Origin: Goleter apudmare HA4340-LM2
GTDB lineage: Bacteria > Cyanobacteriota > Cyanobacteriia > Cyanobacteriales > Nostocaceae
NCBI GenBank assembly: GCA_019359495.1
Contig: JAHHHF010000064.1
Span: 62,001-126,000 of the forward strand
DNA: 64,000 nucleotides
Direction: 5' to 3'
Shown here: positions 33,461-41,394 of the stretch, in pieces
Numbering within the stretch: the stretch's first letter is position 1
Layout: each line of letters starts with the position of its first letter
Translations under genes and position numbers: made by a program
Notes under the pieces: model-generated
Seen by the model: the letters and a program-made list of their open reading frames with translations, nothing else
Told to the model about the DNA's origin: nothing
Database searches by the model: none

Positions 33461-33769
33461 ATGCAGTATCAAGTTTTCGTTCAGAGTCAATCCCAGGAAA
33501 ATTTTGTAGCCTCAGTGGTTGGGATGCCAAATTTGACTGTTGAAGGGAGGACAGAGGAAGAGGCTATTTTGAAGGTGAAATCTGCTTTAGAAACAGAATT
33601 AGCTAGGGGTAAGTTTGTGACTATTGAGGTGAATCCAAAAATTCAGCTAAATGCAACTACATCCAAGATGAGATACGCGGGAATATTTGCGAATGACCCC
33701 ACATTTGATGATTTTATGGAAAAATTAACGGTGATTCGGGAAGAATCTAATCTAGCAACAGATGATTGA
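33461..33769 (+). CDS. HicB-like antitoxin
   Basis: 102 aa. The N-terminal ~45 residues form a partial HicB-type fold (YQVFVQSQSQENFVASVVGMPNLTVEGRTEEEAILKVKSAL), followed by a toxin-binding extension. It overlaps the PIN toxin at TGATG (33767-33771). HicB normally partners HicA; here the partner is a PIN protein, a combination found in cyanobacteria. Acts as antitoxin by inference. Confidence 0.7.
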   Translation: MQYQVFVQSQSQENFVASVVGMPNLTVEGRTEEEAILKVKSALETELARGKFVTIEVNPKIQLNATTSKMRYAGIFANDPTFDDFMEKLTVIREESNLATDD

Positions 33770-34185
33770 TGACGATTTACATTTTAGATACGGATCACCT
33801 TAGTCTTTATGGACGGAATCACCCAGTAGTAATTGCACGACTATTAGCGTCTTGTGCGGAACTGACAACTACTGCGATTAATGTTGAAGAACAGTTAAGA
33901 GGTCGTTTAGCTCAAGTTGCTGAAGCTAAAGATGGAAATACACTCTCAAGTGCTTATCAACGTCTTGTAGAAACGGTGATGCTGCTGTCGGAATTTCAGA
34001 TTCTTGAGTATGATGAAACATCACGCGATATTTACCAAACACTCAAGAAACAACGTATTCGCGTTGGTACTCAAGATTTACGCATTGCATCTATCACCCT
34101 TGCTTATAATGGTATTCTTTTGACAAGAAATATCCGCGATTTTGATAAAATACCTGGACTAAATATTCAAGATTGGTCTATTTAG
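33769..34185 (+). CDS. PIN-domain toxin (VapC-like)
   Basis: 138 aa from ATG 33769, overlapping the antitoxin stop by one base. IYILDTDHLSLY carries the first catalytic Asp pair, NVEEQLRGR has the conserved Glu, and GTQDLRIASITLAYNGILLTRNIRDFDKIPGL has the C-terminal acidic cluster typical of PIN RNases. It cleaves RNA, often tRNA or rRNA. Length is normal. The module stands between fragments of another PIN gene (33308-33397 and 34186-34269). Confidence 0.85.
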   Translation: MTIYILDTDHLSLYGRNHPVVIARLLASCAELTTTAINVEEQLRGRLAQVAEAKDGNTLSSAYQRLVETVMLLSEFQILEYDETSRDIYQTLKKQRIRVGTQDLRIASITLAYNGILLTRNIRDFDKIPGLNIQDWSI

Positions 34186-34269
34186 CTTCATCGAGACCCC
34201 CAAGATCGGCTGATTATCGCCACTGCGATCGCCTATGATGCCTATTTATACAGGTTTTCAGACGAGTGA
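34186..34269 (+). pseudogene. PIN-domain toxin, C-terminal remnant
   Basis: Directly after the intact toxin's stop comes LHRDPQDRLIIATAIAYDAY up to TGA at 34267-34269. HRDPxDRLIIATA is the conserved C-terminal motif of VapC-type PIN proteins. No start is available. It may be the tail of the same broken gene whose head is at 33308-33397. Confidence 0.6.
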
Positions 34270-34540
34270 AGTACAGTTTTAAATCGCAAAACCCGTAGGG
34301 GCGGGGTTTCCCCGCCCTTGATTGTGTTGCGTTCAACCGAGAAAGGCTATAATGTCCGCAGATAGTAAATTCCCTAACTATACAAAATTAGACGGCAAGT
34401 TATTGTGATGATAGGCGATCGCTCTTTTTCAAAAAACGGTAAGTAATGCGATCGCCTTCAGATTAAGCTTCCGTGATCGTCATTGAAATATCCACAATCA
34501 TGCTTTTGCAGTGATGTCCTCTAAAATATAGGAGGTGCTA
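34270..34540. other. Intergenic with palindrome and first 60-bp direct repeat
   Basis: Holds a perfect GGGCGGGG/CCCCGCCC hairpin (34299-34317), the first 60-bp direct repeat (34412-34471), and GATGTCCTCTAAAATATA (34513-34530) with a possible -10 (TAAAAT) ahead of the antitoxin. No gene. Confidence 0.5.
34412..34471 (+). repeat. 60-bp direct repeat, left copy
   Basis: Matches 35171-35230 except at about four positions. It begins TAGGCGATCGCTCTTTTT and includes two HIP1-like sites. It lies 86 bp left of the antitoxin gene. Confidence 0.8.
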
Positions 34541-34555
34541 ATGCAGGACAGTTGA
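34531..34555 (+). promoter_or_regulatory. Shine-Dalgarno and 4-codon leader peptide before the antitoxin
   Basis: GGAGG (34531-34535) is placed 5 nt before ATG 34541, which opens a mini-ORF, MQDS, ending in TGA 34553-34555. The antitoxin ATG follows one base later at 34557 and has no closer SD of its own, so translation may be coupled through the leader. Confidence 0.4.
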
Positions 34556-34556
34556 A

Positions 34557-34787
34557 ATGACTTCCCAAACACTGAATATAACTGAGACATTAATTTCCCA
34601 ACTGCAAACTCTACCACCAGAACAACAACAGATGGTGGTCAATTTTGTTGAATTTCTAGTCCAGAAACACGCTCAATCGCAACCTAGTCAGAAAAAACAG
34701 CGCATTGTTGGATTACATGAAGGCATGGGTTGGATTAGCGACGATTTTAATGAGCCTTTACCAGATGAATTTTGGATGGGTGAATAA
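34557..34787 (+). CDS. DUF2281-type antitoxin (VapB-like)
   Basis: 76 aa. ETLISQLQTLPPEQQQMVVNFVEFLVQK is the DUF2281 hallmark, and the tail DDFNEPLPDEFWMGE is the acidic toxin-binding end. It joins the toxin by TAATG (34785-34789). Neutralises the PIN toxin and probably binds its own promoter. Confidence 0.85.
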   Translation: MTSQTLNITETLISQLQTLPPEQQQMVVNFVEFLVQKHAQSQPSQKKQRIVGLHEGMGWISDDFNEPLPDEFWMGE

Positions 34788-35173
34788 TGAATTTTCTGTT
34801 AGACACCTATACATTAATTTGGTGGTCAATAGACCCCATAAGGCTTTCACAACAAGTGAGAAATTTATTGGATGATGAAAGTAACAATCTATTTTTGAGC
34901 ATTATTAGTGTTTGGGAAATGCAGATTAAACTCCAAATTGGGAAATTTACTCTTAAAATGCCACTTTCTGAGTTGATCAAAGATCAACAAGAAACAAACG
35001 ACTTGCAGCTTTTACCTATTGAGCTAACTCATATTTATGCTTTAACTAATCTACCAAATCATCATCGTGACCCTTTTGACAGACTCTTGATAGCTCAAGC
35101 GACTGTGGAACAAATCCCCATTGTGAGCATTGATTCGGTTTTTGATAATTATCCAATTCAAAGGCTGTGGTAG
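34787..35173 (+). CDS. VapC-family PIN toxin
   Basis: 128 aa. MNFLLDTYTLIWWSIDP (first Asp), SIISVWEMQIKLQIGK (conserved Glu), and LPNHHRDPFDRLLIAQATVEQIPIVSIDSVFDNYP (C-terminal acidic residues) are the full PIN signature. The cognate antitoxin is fused in an operon by TAATG. Its stop codon (35171-35173) forms the first bases of the right 60-bp direct repeat, so the cassette boundary coincides with the gene end. Confidence 0.88.
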   Translation: MNFLLDTYTLIWWSIDPIRLSQQVRNLLDDESNNLFLSIISVWEMQIKLQIGKFTLKMPLSELIKDQQETNDLQLLPIELTHIYALTNLPNHHRDPFDRLLIAQATVEQIPIVSIDSVFDNYPIQRLW

Positions 35174-35230
35174 GCGATCGCTCTTTTTAAGAAAACGGTA
35201 AATAATGCGATCGCCTTCAGATTAAGCTTC
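35171..35230 (+). repeat. 60-bp direct repeat, right copy
   Basis: Direct counterpart of 34412-34471. The two copies bracket the vapBC module. Confidence 0.8.
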
Positions 35231-35335
35231 TCTACGAGACGCTACGCGTAAGTAGCTAAACAAAATTAATTACATAGTTTTTACCAAATTCTCGGATAAT
35301 ATTTTCCACAGATGCTACAAAAGTTTGCCAATTTT

Positions 35336-35448
35336 TGTGTGTAAATTTATTTTTTTGTAGTGATGGCTCTCTAGCCCGCTTCCTGGACATTAGGGAGCAA
35401 GATGCTCTCACTACAAATTTTATTTTTGCAAAATTGGGATGCCCCCCA
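35336..35448 (-). repeat. GGGAGCATCC palindromic element, copy 2
   Basis: Inverted copy of the element at 25807-25912; the internal GCCCGCTTCCTGGACATTAG block is present. Confidence 0.75.
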
Positions 35449-35576
35449 GTTTAAACATATCGCTCTTTTCTAGAAAACTTTCATGCTCAGTGCGATCGCA
35501 AAATAAATCTGCACAAATCATCTCCAGGTTCAGCAATGCTATTGTTTGGTATTTCTCCATCCAGCGCCAACCATCG

Positions 35577-35875
35577 TAGTATTTAGCGCAAACGTAAACC
35601 CATTTATCTATTTCTGAAGGCGTTTTTCATCAACGTGTCAGTAATTTACACAAACGTAAACCCATTTATCTATTTCTGAAGGCGTTTTTCATCAACATGT
35701 CAATAATTTACGCAAACGTAAACTCATTTATCTATTTCTGAAAGCGTTTTTCATCAACGTGTCAGTGATTTACGCAAACGTGAACTCATTCAGCAATTTT
35801 CTGAAGGCGTTTTTTATAAACGTGTTGACGTTTCTTATGAATCTCAACTTATTCACGTAAACGAGAACAGGAAAC
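35577..35875. repeat. Tandem array of 62-bp units
   Basis: CAAACGTAAAC or a close variant begins at 35589, 35651, 35713 and 35775, each exactly 62 bp apart, with a diverged further unit to ~35875. The unit contains AAACG/CGTTT complementary pieces and GAAGGCGTTTTTCATCAACG. There are no variable spacers and no cas gene, so it is not a CRISPR array. 62 is not a multiple of three, arguing against coding. Confidence 0.8.
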
Positions 35876-35930
35876 GCCGAAAGTTTTTTGAGCTTCAGTG
35901 CATCGCTAAGGGAATTTGCCTGTTTAGCTA

Positions 35931-36053
35931 GGGAGTATCCCAATTTTGCAAAAATAAAATTTGTAGTGGGAGCATCTTGCTCCTTAATGTCTAGGAAGCG
36001 GGCTAGAAGCCCGCACTACAAAAAAATAAATTTACACATTTGGGATGCTCCCA
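35931..36053 (+). repeat. GGGAGCATCC palindromic element, copy 3 (complete ends)
   Basis: Bounded by GGGAGTATCCCAA and TTGGGATGCTCCC, which are near-perfect inverted ends, so this copy shows the probable full element of ~123 bp. Confidence 0.75.
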
Positions 36054-36242
36054 TTTAGCTAAGTCCGCTTCTCGATTTGTAGCAAGTGGTGTGGCGGCTG
36101 AGTTTCTCTGTTCCCTGTTATGAGAGAATTCACCTAATAATATTAAAAATTTGATCATGCTTGCTTCCAAAGAAACACTAATTTCATCACATTAGCCAAC
36201 AAGTTAACCTAGATCTATTGTTGTGAGTAGTAGTAAATTAAT

Positions 36243-36611
36243 ATGTCTCGTCCAAAACGTGGTTCTAAAATTTTAGATAAAGCCCAGCGCCGCCTAGCCG
36301 GGTTGAAGTCTATTAGTACTTCCCTAGACTTGGGAAATGGTTTAACACTTGAGGCTTTTTTAGAGTCAATTGAAAAGTCGCGCCAGAAGTTAGAAAACTA
36401 TAATATGACTTTATCTATGGTTGATCAGAATTACAACACATTTTTAGAATCTGAGCAGATGCTTGCAGAATTGTATGAACGAATGCTCAATGGGGTAGCT
36501 TGCAAATACGGCAAAAATAGCGATGAATATTTAATGGCTGGGGGTACTGTGCGCCGCCGGAAAAAACGAGTTACAAAGCAGTCTGGAGAGCAGAATCTAC
36601 CAGCGTCTTGA
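36243..36611 (+). CDS. Conserved cyanobacterial hypothetical protein
   Basis: 122 aa, soluble and helical. LTLEAFLESIEKSRQKLENYNMTLSMVD, then YERMLNGVACKYGKNSDEYLMAGGTVRRRKKR. Proteins with a KYGKxSxEYxxAGG motif and basic tail are frequent in cyanobacterial genomes, often in several copies; their function is unknown. The basic C-terminus suggests nucleic acid contact. Free-standing, between repeats and the EPS cluster. Confidence 0.65.
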   Translation: MSRPKRGSKILDKAQRRLAGLKSISTSLDLGNGLTLEAFLESIEKSRQKLENYNMTLSMVDQNYNTFLESEQMLAELYERMLNGVACKYGKNSDEYLMAGGTVRRRKKRVTKQSGEQNLPAS

Positions 36612-36742
36612 ATTTCAGCAGAGAGTAAAAATGATGTTAATGTTGTAACTCAATTGAAATAACGTTTGTCAATACAAGCAATCTATGTGTTGCCAGTAGG
36701 GGCGAATAGACATTCGCTCTTACTATTTCGATTAATATTAGC

Positions 36743-37936
36743 TTATTTTTTAGTCTTTTTCATTGCTAGATGTGAATAAATTTCTGCCAATTTTTTTCCC
36801 TGAATATAGGCGTCATATTCTTTCTCTACATGCTTTCTCCCTGCTACAGTTATAGGCAGCCATTGCTCAGGATGATGAACTAATTGTTGCAAATGTGTTA
36901 CTAGTCCAGACACATCTCGTTCCTCTGCTAACAGACCAGTTAAACCATTAATCACCACTTCAGGAATATCACAGTGATTGGTACTGACAATTAACATACC
37001 TGTAGCAGCCATTTCAATCAGAGATACTGGCGCTCCCCCTTCTGTATCACCATCACTAGCTGTGACACTAGGTGATAGAAATATATGGTGCTTATAAGCT
37101 TCTTTAAATAAAAGCGTATAGGGTTGATAACCTAGCATCCTAACTTTAGATTGTAGATTATGTTTTTCGATAGTTGCTAAAATCTTTTGTTTTTCAGCTT
37201 GACTCCTTTTTTCACTATTGGCATCACCAATAATTGTAACTTCAAGAGAAACTTGATGTTGGAGTTGCCCCAAAGCTTCCAGGGCATAGGGAATACCTTT
37301 CTTTTCTCTGAATGATGCTGCAATGAGTACCCGCAAAGGCTCATTAGGGTTCCATACTCTTGGCTGAAACTTGAGTTCTTCAATAGCAATACCCAAATGA
37401 TGAACTTTAACCTTATCTGCTGGACATCCTAAATTGACAATACACTTTGCCATATGTGACCCTTCACAAAGAATTATATCAACATTAGCGAATAGTTCCT
37501 GATATCTTCTACGCCAATGGGGACGAGTTTTTGGAAGTGAATTAACGTCCCAACCATAGAATGTCACTACATGTTTAAGTCCTACTTTCTTAGCAGCACC
37601 TATATCTTGCCAACCAACATGACCAAAATGTGAATGAAGAACATTAATATTTTCATGTTGAGCAATATCTACTAAAAATCCTAGATGATGGCGAAACTGC
37701 AATTTACGTACAACCTTATCCCAGACATAGCACCATTGTGAAACTTCTTGGAGAGCATGAATATTGGGCAACCAAAACTGCTCTAAATCTTCTGTTTTCT
37801 CACAAACAACATGATTTTCTAAGTTTTTAGGTAGGTAGCGCACCTGATTATACATCCAGGTTTGTGTTTTGGGTAACCATATGGGATAGCTATGAACAAT
37901 CTTTAACTTTTTATTTTCTAATAGTTGTTGATTCAT
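36743..37936 (-). CDS. Glycosyltransferase family 4 (exopolysaccharide)
   Basis: A 397-aa GT-B transferase. The N-domain has HSHFGHVGWQDIGAAKKVGLKHVVTFYGWDVNSLP (the H-x-H-F and YGxD motifs). The C-domain has FREKKGIPYALEALGQL and the nucleotide-sugar site SVTASDGDTEGGAPVSLIEMAATG (E-x-7-E type). Likely a hexosyltransferase acting on a lipid-linked repeat unit. Last gene of the leftward EPS cluster. Confidence 0.85.
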   Translation of the reverse strand: MNQQLLENKKLKIVHSYPIWLPKTQTWMYNQVRYLPKNLENHVVCEKTEDLEQFWLPNIHALQEVSQWCYVWDKVVRKLQFRHHLGFLVDIAQHENINVLHSHFGHVGWQDIGAAKKVGLKHVVTFYGWDVNSLPKTRPHWRRRYQELFANVDIILCEGSHMAKCIVNLGCPADKVKVHHLGIAIEELKFQPRVWNPNEPLRVLIAASFREKKGIPYALEALGQLQHQVSLEVTIIGDANSEKRSQAEKQKILATIEKHNLQSKVRMLGYQPYTLLFKEAYKHHIFLSPSVTASDGDTEGGAPVSLIEMAATGMLIVSTNHCDIPEVVINGLTGLLAEERDVSGLVTHLQQLVHHPEQWLPITVAGRKHVEKEYDAYIQGKKLAEIYSHLAMKKTKK

Positions 37937-38020
37937 ACTTTACTAAAGTTTTTATAAATAAACTGATACAACTTCTAGCTTATAAATTATTCATTAAATT
38001 GACAGAATAATTTCAAAATT

Positions 38021-38992
38021 CTACTTAAAGCGAAGCTTTTTCATAGCTTTAACAATATGAGATTCATGATTCCAAACTGGACAGGGTAATGCCTCTGCTC
38101 CGAATCTTTTCTTAAATTCTTTAACTCCCTCATGCCCGCCACTAGGATTAAAGTCAAACCAAGAGTATCCTTGTTCACAGGCACTTTTTATACTTTCATA
38201 CATCAAAATATTAACTGGGCGAAGATGAAAAAAATCTTCTAGTGTTGCACCATGCCAATATACTGCATGTTTTTTAGCATAAAAACAAAGTATTCCAGAA
38301 ATAACTTGATTTTTATATATAGCTAACCAGAGTTTATAGTTATTTGAATTTCGTTGGAATATTTCCTTAAATAGATCCCATTCATATTTAGAAGAAGCCT
38401 TATCTGCCCAACGTCTTAGTGAGTCTTCGTAAACTTGGTAATAGTCATTCCAATCATCAATTGTAGAAGCAACTCTCACAAATACTCCTTCTTTTATAGC
38501 TTTTTTAGTTGAGGATTTATTGCCTCTTGCCCATCCCTGATAAATTTTTTCAAATCCTTTATTCAAATTTAATACATAAGTTTCATCATATATTAAACTA
38601 TTTAATTCTATTTTTGAAAACATTTCATTATAAGGATTAAACCGTAAATAAAAATTATTAAATTTACTAGTGAACAATTCGAGCAATAAGTTTACATGTT
38701 CTTCTTCAAGTTGATAGTTAGAAATCCATCCTCCAAAGGTTCCTGTTATCGAAGAAATATAATTATTGACTAAGCCTTTAAATATTTTTTTGACTGAAAA
38801 AGGCAGTAATGCTTTTTTACCATCTGAGAACAAGACTAATATCGGTTCTGGACGGATTTTACCTTGAGTATAAGCATTCCATATTTCTGCCCACTCTCGA
38901 GAATGAAAATAGGTTGCATAATCACATTGACTCCAAATTAAGTCCCATTCATCGTTACCTACTGTATAAATACTAGTAATAGAAATATGCAT
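38021..38992 (-). CDS. FemAB/GNAT-type acyltransferase
   Basis: 323 aa from ATG 38992; a TTG six codons earlier is less likely, as AGAGAAA precedes the ATG. GNKSSTKKAIKEGV (~142-155), then YKLWLAIYKNQVISGILCFYAKKHAVYWHGATLEDF and WFDFNPSGGHEGVKEFKKRFG match the FemAB-like/BioF2-like GNAT family in EPS clusters. It probably acylates an amino sugar or links an amino acid to the polysaccharide. No membrane segment. Confidence 0.75.
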   Translation of the reverse strand: MHISITSIYTVGNDEWDLIWSQCDYATYFHSREWAEIWNAYTQGKIRPEPILVLFSDGKKALLPFSVKKIFKGLVNNYISSITGTFGGWISNYQLEEEHVNLLLELFTSKFNNFYLRFNPYNEMFSKIELNSLIYDETYVLNLNKGFEKIYQGWARGNKSSTKKAIKEGVFVRVASTIDDWNDYYQVYEDSLRRWADKASSKYEWDLFKEIFQRNSNNYKLWLAIYKNQVISGILCFYAKKHAVYWHGATLEDFFHLRPVNILMYESIKSACEQGYSWFDFNPSGGHEGVKEFKKRFGAEALPCPVWNHESHIVKAMKKLRFK

Positions 38993-39071
38993 TATTGATT
39001 TCTCTTTCAAAAATAGATTATTGTTGTATTACTTTAATAAACAAAATAGCTATACATCTCTTTTTTTCAGG

Positions 39072-40508
39072 TTATTTACTTAACCCTGAAATACTTATAA
39101 GTTGTCGTACCTGTACTCTATTAATCAGCCAATTAATGAAAACATAAAAAACACATCCTACTAAGCTCAAAATACTTAGCTCCAAATAGCTAGCAATACT
39201 AACAAAAAACTGATTTTTAAGCAGAAGAAGTATACATAGCATCAAAGAATTACACAAAATCACTCGCCATAAAGCTGAAAAGAATCTCCTAATAGAGAGA
39301 TGGATTAATCTAAAACCAATCAAGAAATTTATCACAGATAAAGGTAGCGTTGAAACATATGCCACTGCTACGCCAATTACTCCCCATTGAATACCTATAA
39401 CAAATGCCAAAACAACCATTATCCCTGTAAAACCACCCCAATACAACATGACATCAGTACGACCTTTTGCCTGATAAATAACTGTTACTGTTGTTTCAAT
39501 AGATTCTATGAATCCAGCAGGCACCAAAATAATTAGCAAGGGAACTGTAGGTAGCCATGAGTTACCAAATAAAGTCAACACTAATGGTTTTCCTAAGACA
39601 ATAAAACTTACAACAATAGGCAGTGTAATCATTGAAGTTAAGGCAACTGCTTTTAAGTAAGCATCCTGAAACCGAACATTATCTTCTTGCCAACGAGAAA
39701 ATACAGGAAACATGACTCGGCGAATTACAGCCCCAATGTTCTGCATGGGATACATCATTATTCTGTATGCTAGAGCATAATATCCCAATGCTTCCGCCCC
39801 CAGGAATTTGCCAATCAAAAAATTATCAGCATTTCTCACAAAGTAGAAAAAAATATTAGCTGCTGTAAGATGAAGACTATAATGGCTAATCGACTTCACA
39901 GCCTTCCACTGCAAAATCAGTTTGGGTCGCCATTTGGTATAAACCCAGAGTAAGATTGTAGTACAGATATTTACAAGCAAAGTTTGGCAAACTAAACTCC
40001 AGACACCTGCTCCTAAAATAGCAACAATAATGGCAACAGCCGAACCTAAAACTAAGGAAAATATCTCTATTTTCGCTAATTGATTAAAAGCTAAATCACG
40101 TTCTAAGATTGCTTGTTGTAGATTACTTAAGCTAGAAATGAAAAAAGTTACAGAGAGAAATTGTAATATAGCAATTACTCTTGGTTCTTCATATAAATTA
40201 GCAATTAACGGAGAAAATAAAAAAATAAGACTTGTTACTAGGCAGCCAAATATAACATTAATCCAAAAAATACTAGATAAAAATTCATCAGAATAATCTT
40301 GCTTCTGAATAATTGCTGTAGAAGTACCCAAGTCTTTAAATAAATTGATGAAACCAATAACCACAGCAGTCATACCAATCAACCCAAAATCATTTGGTGA
40401 AAGTATCCTTGCTAAAACAATAGTTGTCAGAATTTGAACTAATTGTCGGCTTACCTGAGCAATAAAAGACCAGCGAATACCAGATGTAGCAGCCTGCTTT
40501 AGTGTCAT
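39072..40508 (-). CDS. Polysaccharide flippase of the Wzx/MOP family (first of two)
   Basis: 478 aa with about 12-14 hydrophobic spans. It begins MTLKQAATSGIRWSFIAQVSRQLVQILTTIVLARILSPNDFGLIGM, the common start of WzxC-like lipopolysaccharide flippases. LGAEALGYYALAYRIMMYPMQNIGAVIRRVMFPVFSR is the conserved central loop. It transfers lipid-linked repeat units across the inner membrane. The cluster contains a second MOP protein at 44302-45570. Confidence 0.85.
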   Translation of the reverse strand: MTLKQAATSGIRWSFIAQVSRQLVQILTTIVLARILSPNDFGLIGMTAVVIGFINLFKDLGTSTAIIQKQDYSDEFLSSIFWINVIFGCLVTSLIFLFSPLIANLYEEPRVIAILQFLSVTFFISSLSNLQQAILERDLAFNQLAKIEIFSLVLGSAVAIIVAILGAGVWSLVCQTLLVNICTTILLWVYTKWRPKLILQWKAVKSISHYSLHLTAANIFFYFVRNADNFLIGKFLGAEALGYYALAYRIMMYPMQNIGAVIRRVMFPVFSRWQEDNVRFQDAYLKAVALTSMITLPIVVSFIVLGKPLVLTLFGNSWLPTVPLLIILVPAGFIESIETTVTVIYQAKGRTDVMLYWGGFTGIMVVLAFVIGIQWGVIGVAVAYVSTLPLSVINFLIGFRLIHLSIRRFFSALWRVILCNSLMLCILLLLKNQFFVSIASYLELSILSLVGCVFYVFINWLINRVQVRQLISISGLSK

Positions 40509-40551
40509 TATTATTTCCTTATAACAACCCTAGCCATGACAAATTCAAAGA

Positions 40552-41304
40552 TTAATTTCTGAGAATAGCATTTGAATCAATTAAAATATCAAAATAGCGC
40601 AACTTATAAAGCTTAAAATCATCGGCGCGATTAATACTATCAGTCACTTGTTGGGCTACATAATCTAAACCCAAGTTAAATAACCAGGGTAAAAATTTAG
40701 AAATTTTCAGAAATCTATTAGATAAGCGTGATAGTTCACCACTACGAACTCTAGAAATTGACTTAACAGTGAAGAGTCGAGATAGTTCATCTTGATAGTC
40801 AGCCTCAGTTAGCGATCGCACTCCTAATCCAGATTTTTGATTCGAGCGGCTGGCTTGCTCAATCATAATCAAACGACCCTCTGGTTGAAGAACTCGGTAA
40901 ATCTCAGCCAATACTTGCTGACTATCTTCACCTTTAATGATATATTGCAATACCCCACATGAAATACATGTGTCAAAATAATTATCTGGAAAAGGTATTT
41001 CTAATCCATTAAAATCTGCAAATTGAAAATCTGACGATTGATTAATCTTTTTGGCAGTATAAATCATGTTTTCAGATGTATCGATCCCCGCATATTTAAT
41101 CCCCATATCACCAATTCTAGAAGCAAACCTACCAGTACCACAGCCGAAATCTAAAAGGCTTTTAGTATTTGCTAATTTTGGCTGAAGTAAACGCCACTGG
41201 ACTCGATCAATTAAGCGATTTTTAAAACCTTGTGAATCAGCAGGATCGATCACAGCTTGTAGCATTCCTAGATTGGCATATTGATCCCAATTTGGACTAG
41301 TCAT
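40552..41304 (-). CDS. Class I SAM-dependent methyltransferase
   Basis: 250 aa. Motif I LLDFGCGTGRFASRIGDMGIKYAGID (~46-71), motif II FDTCISCGVLQYI and motif III VLQPEGRLIMIEQA are clear. It likely methylates a sugar or lipid intermediate of the EPS, given its neighbours; the target is unknown. Confidence 0.85.
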   Translation of the reverse strand: MTSPNWDQYANLGMLQAVIDPADSQGFKNRLIDRVQWRLLQPKLANTKSLLDFGCGTGRFASRIGDMGIKYAGIDTSENMIYTAKKINQSSDFQFADFNGLEIPFPDNYFDTCISCGVLQYIIKGEDSQQVLAEIYRVLQPEGRLIMIEQASRSNQKSGLGVRSLTEADYQDELSRLFTVKSISRVRSGELSRLSNRFLKISKFLPWLFNLGLDYVAQQVTDSINRADDFKLYKLRYFDILIDSNAILRN

Positions 41305-41394
41305 AGAAATGAATCCTTCTGGTTTTAGTTGAATTTTGAAAAACTGGATAGATAAGTATAACGCGTGTCTCTATGAAGGTGAAAATTAAATATT

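Larger units (their letters stand above)
35231..36242. other. About 1 kb of repeats without a gene
   Basis: Contains a GAGACGCTACGCG-type palindrome (35231-35255), two copies of the GGGAGCATCC element in opposite orientation (35336-35448 and 35931-36053), and between them a tandem array of 62-bp units (35577-35875). No coding sequence recognised. Confidence 0.6.

Noticed and set aside
35577-35875. Possible CRISPR array
   Set aside because: Units are contiguous with 62-bp periodicity and no unique spacers; no cas gene is nearby.
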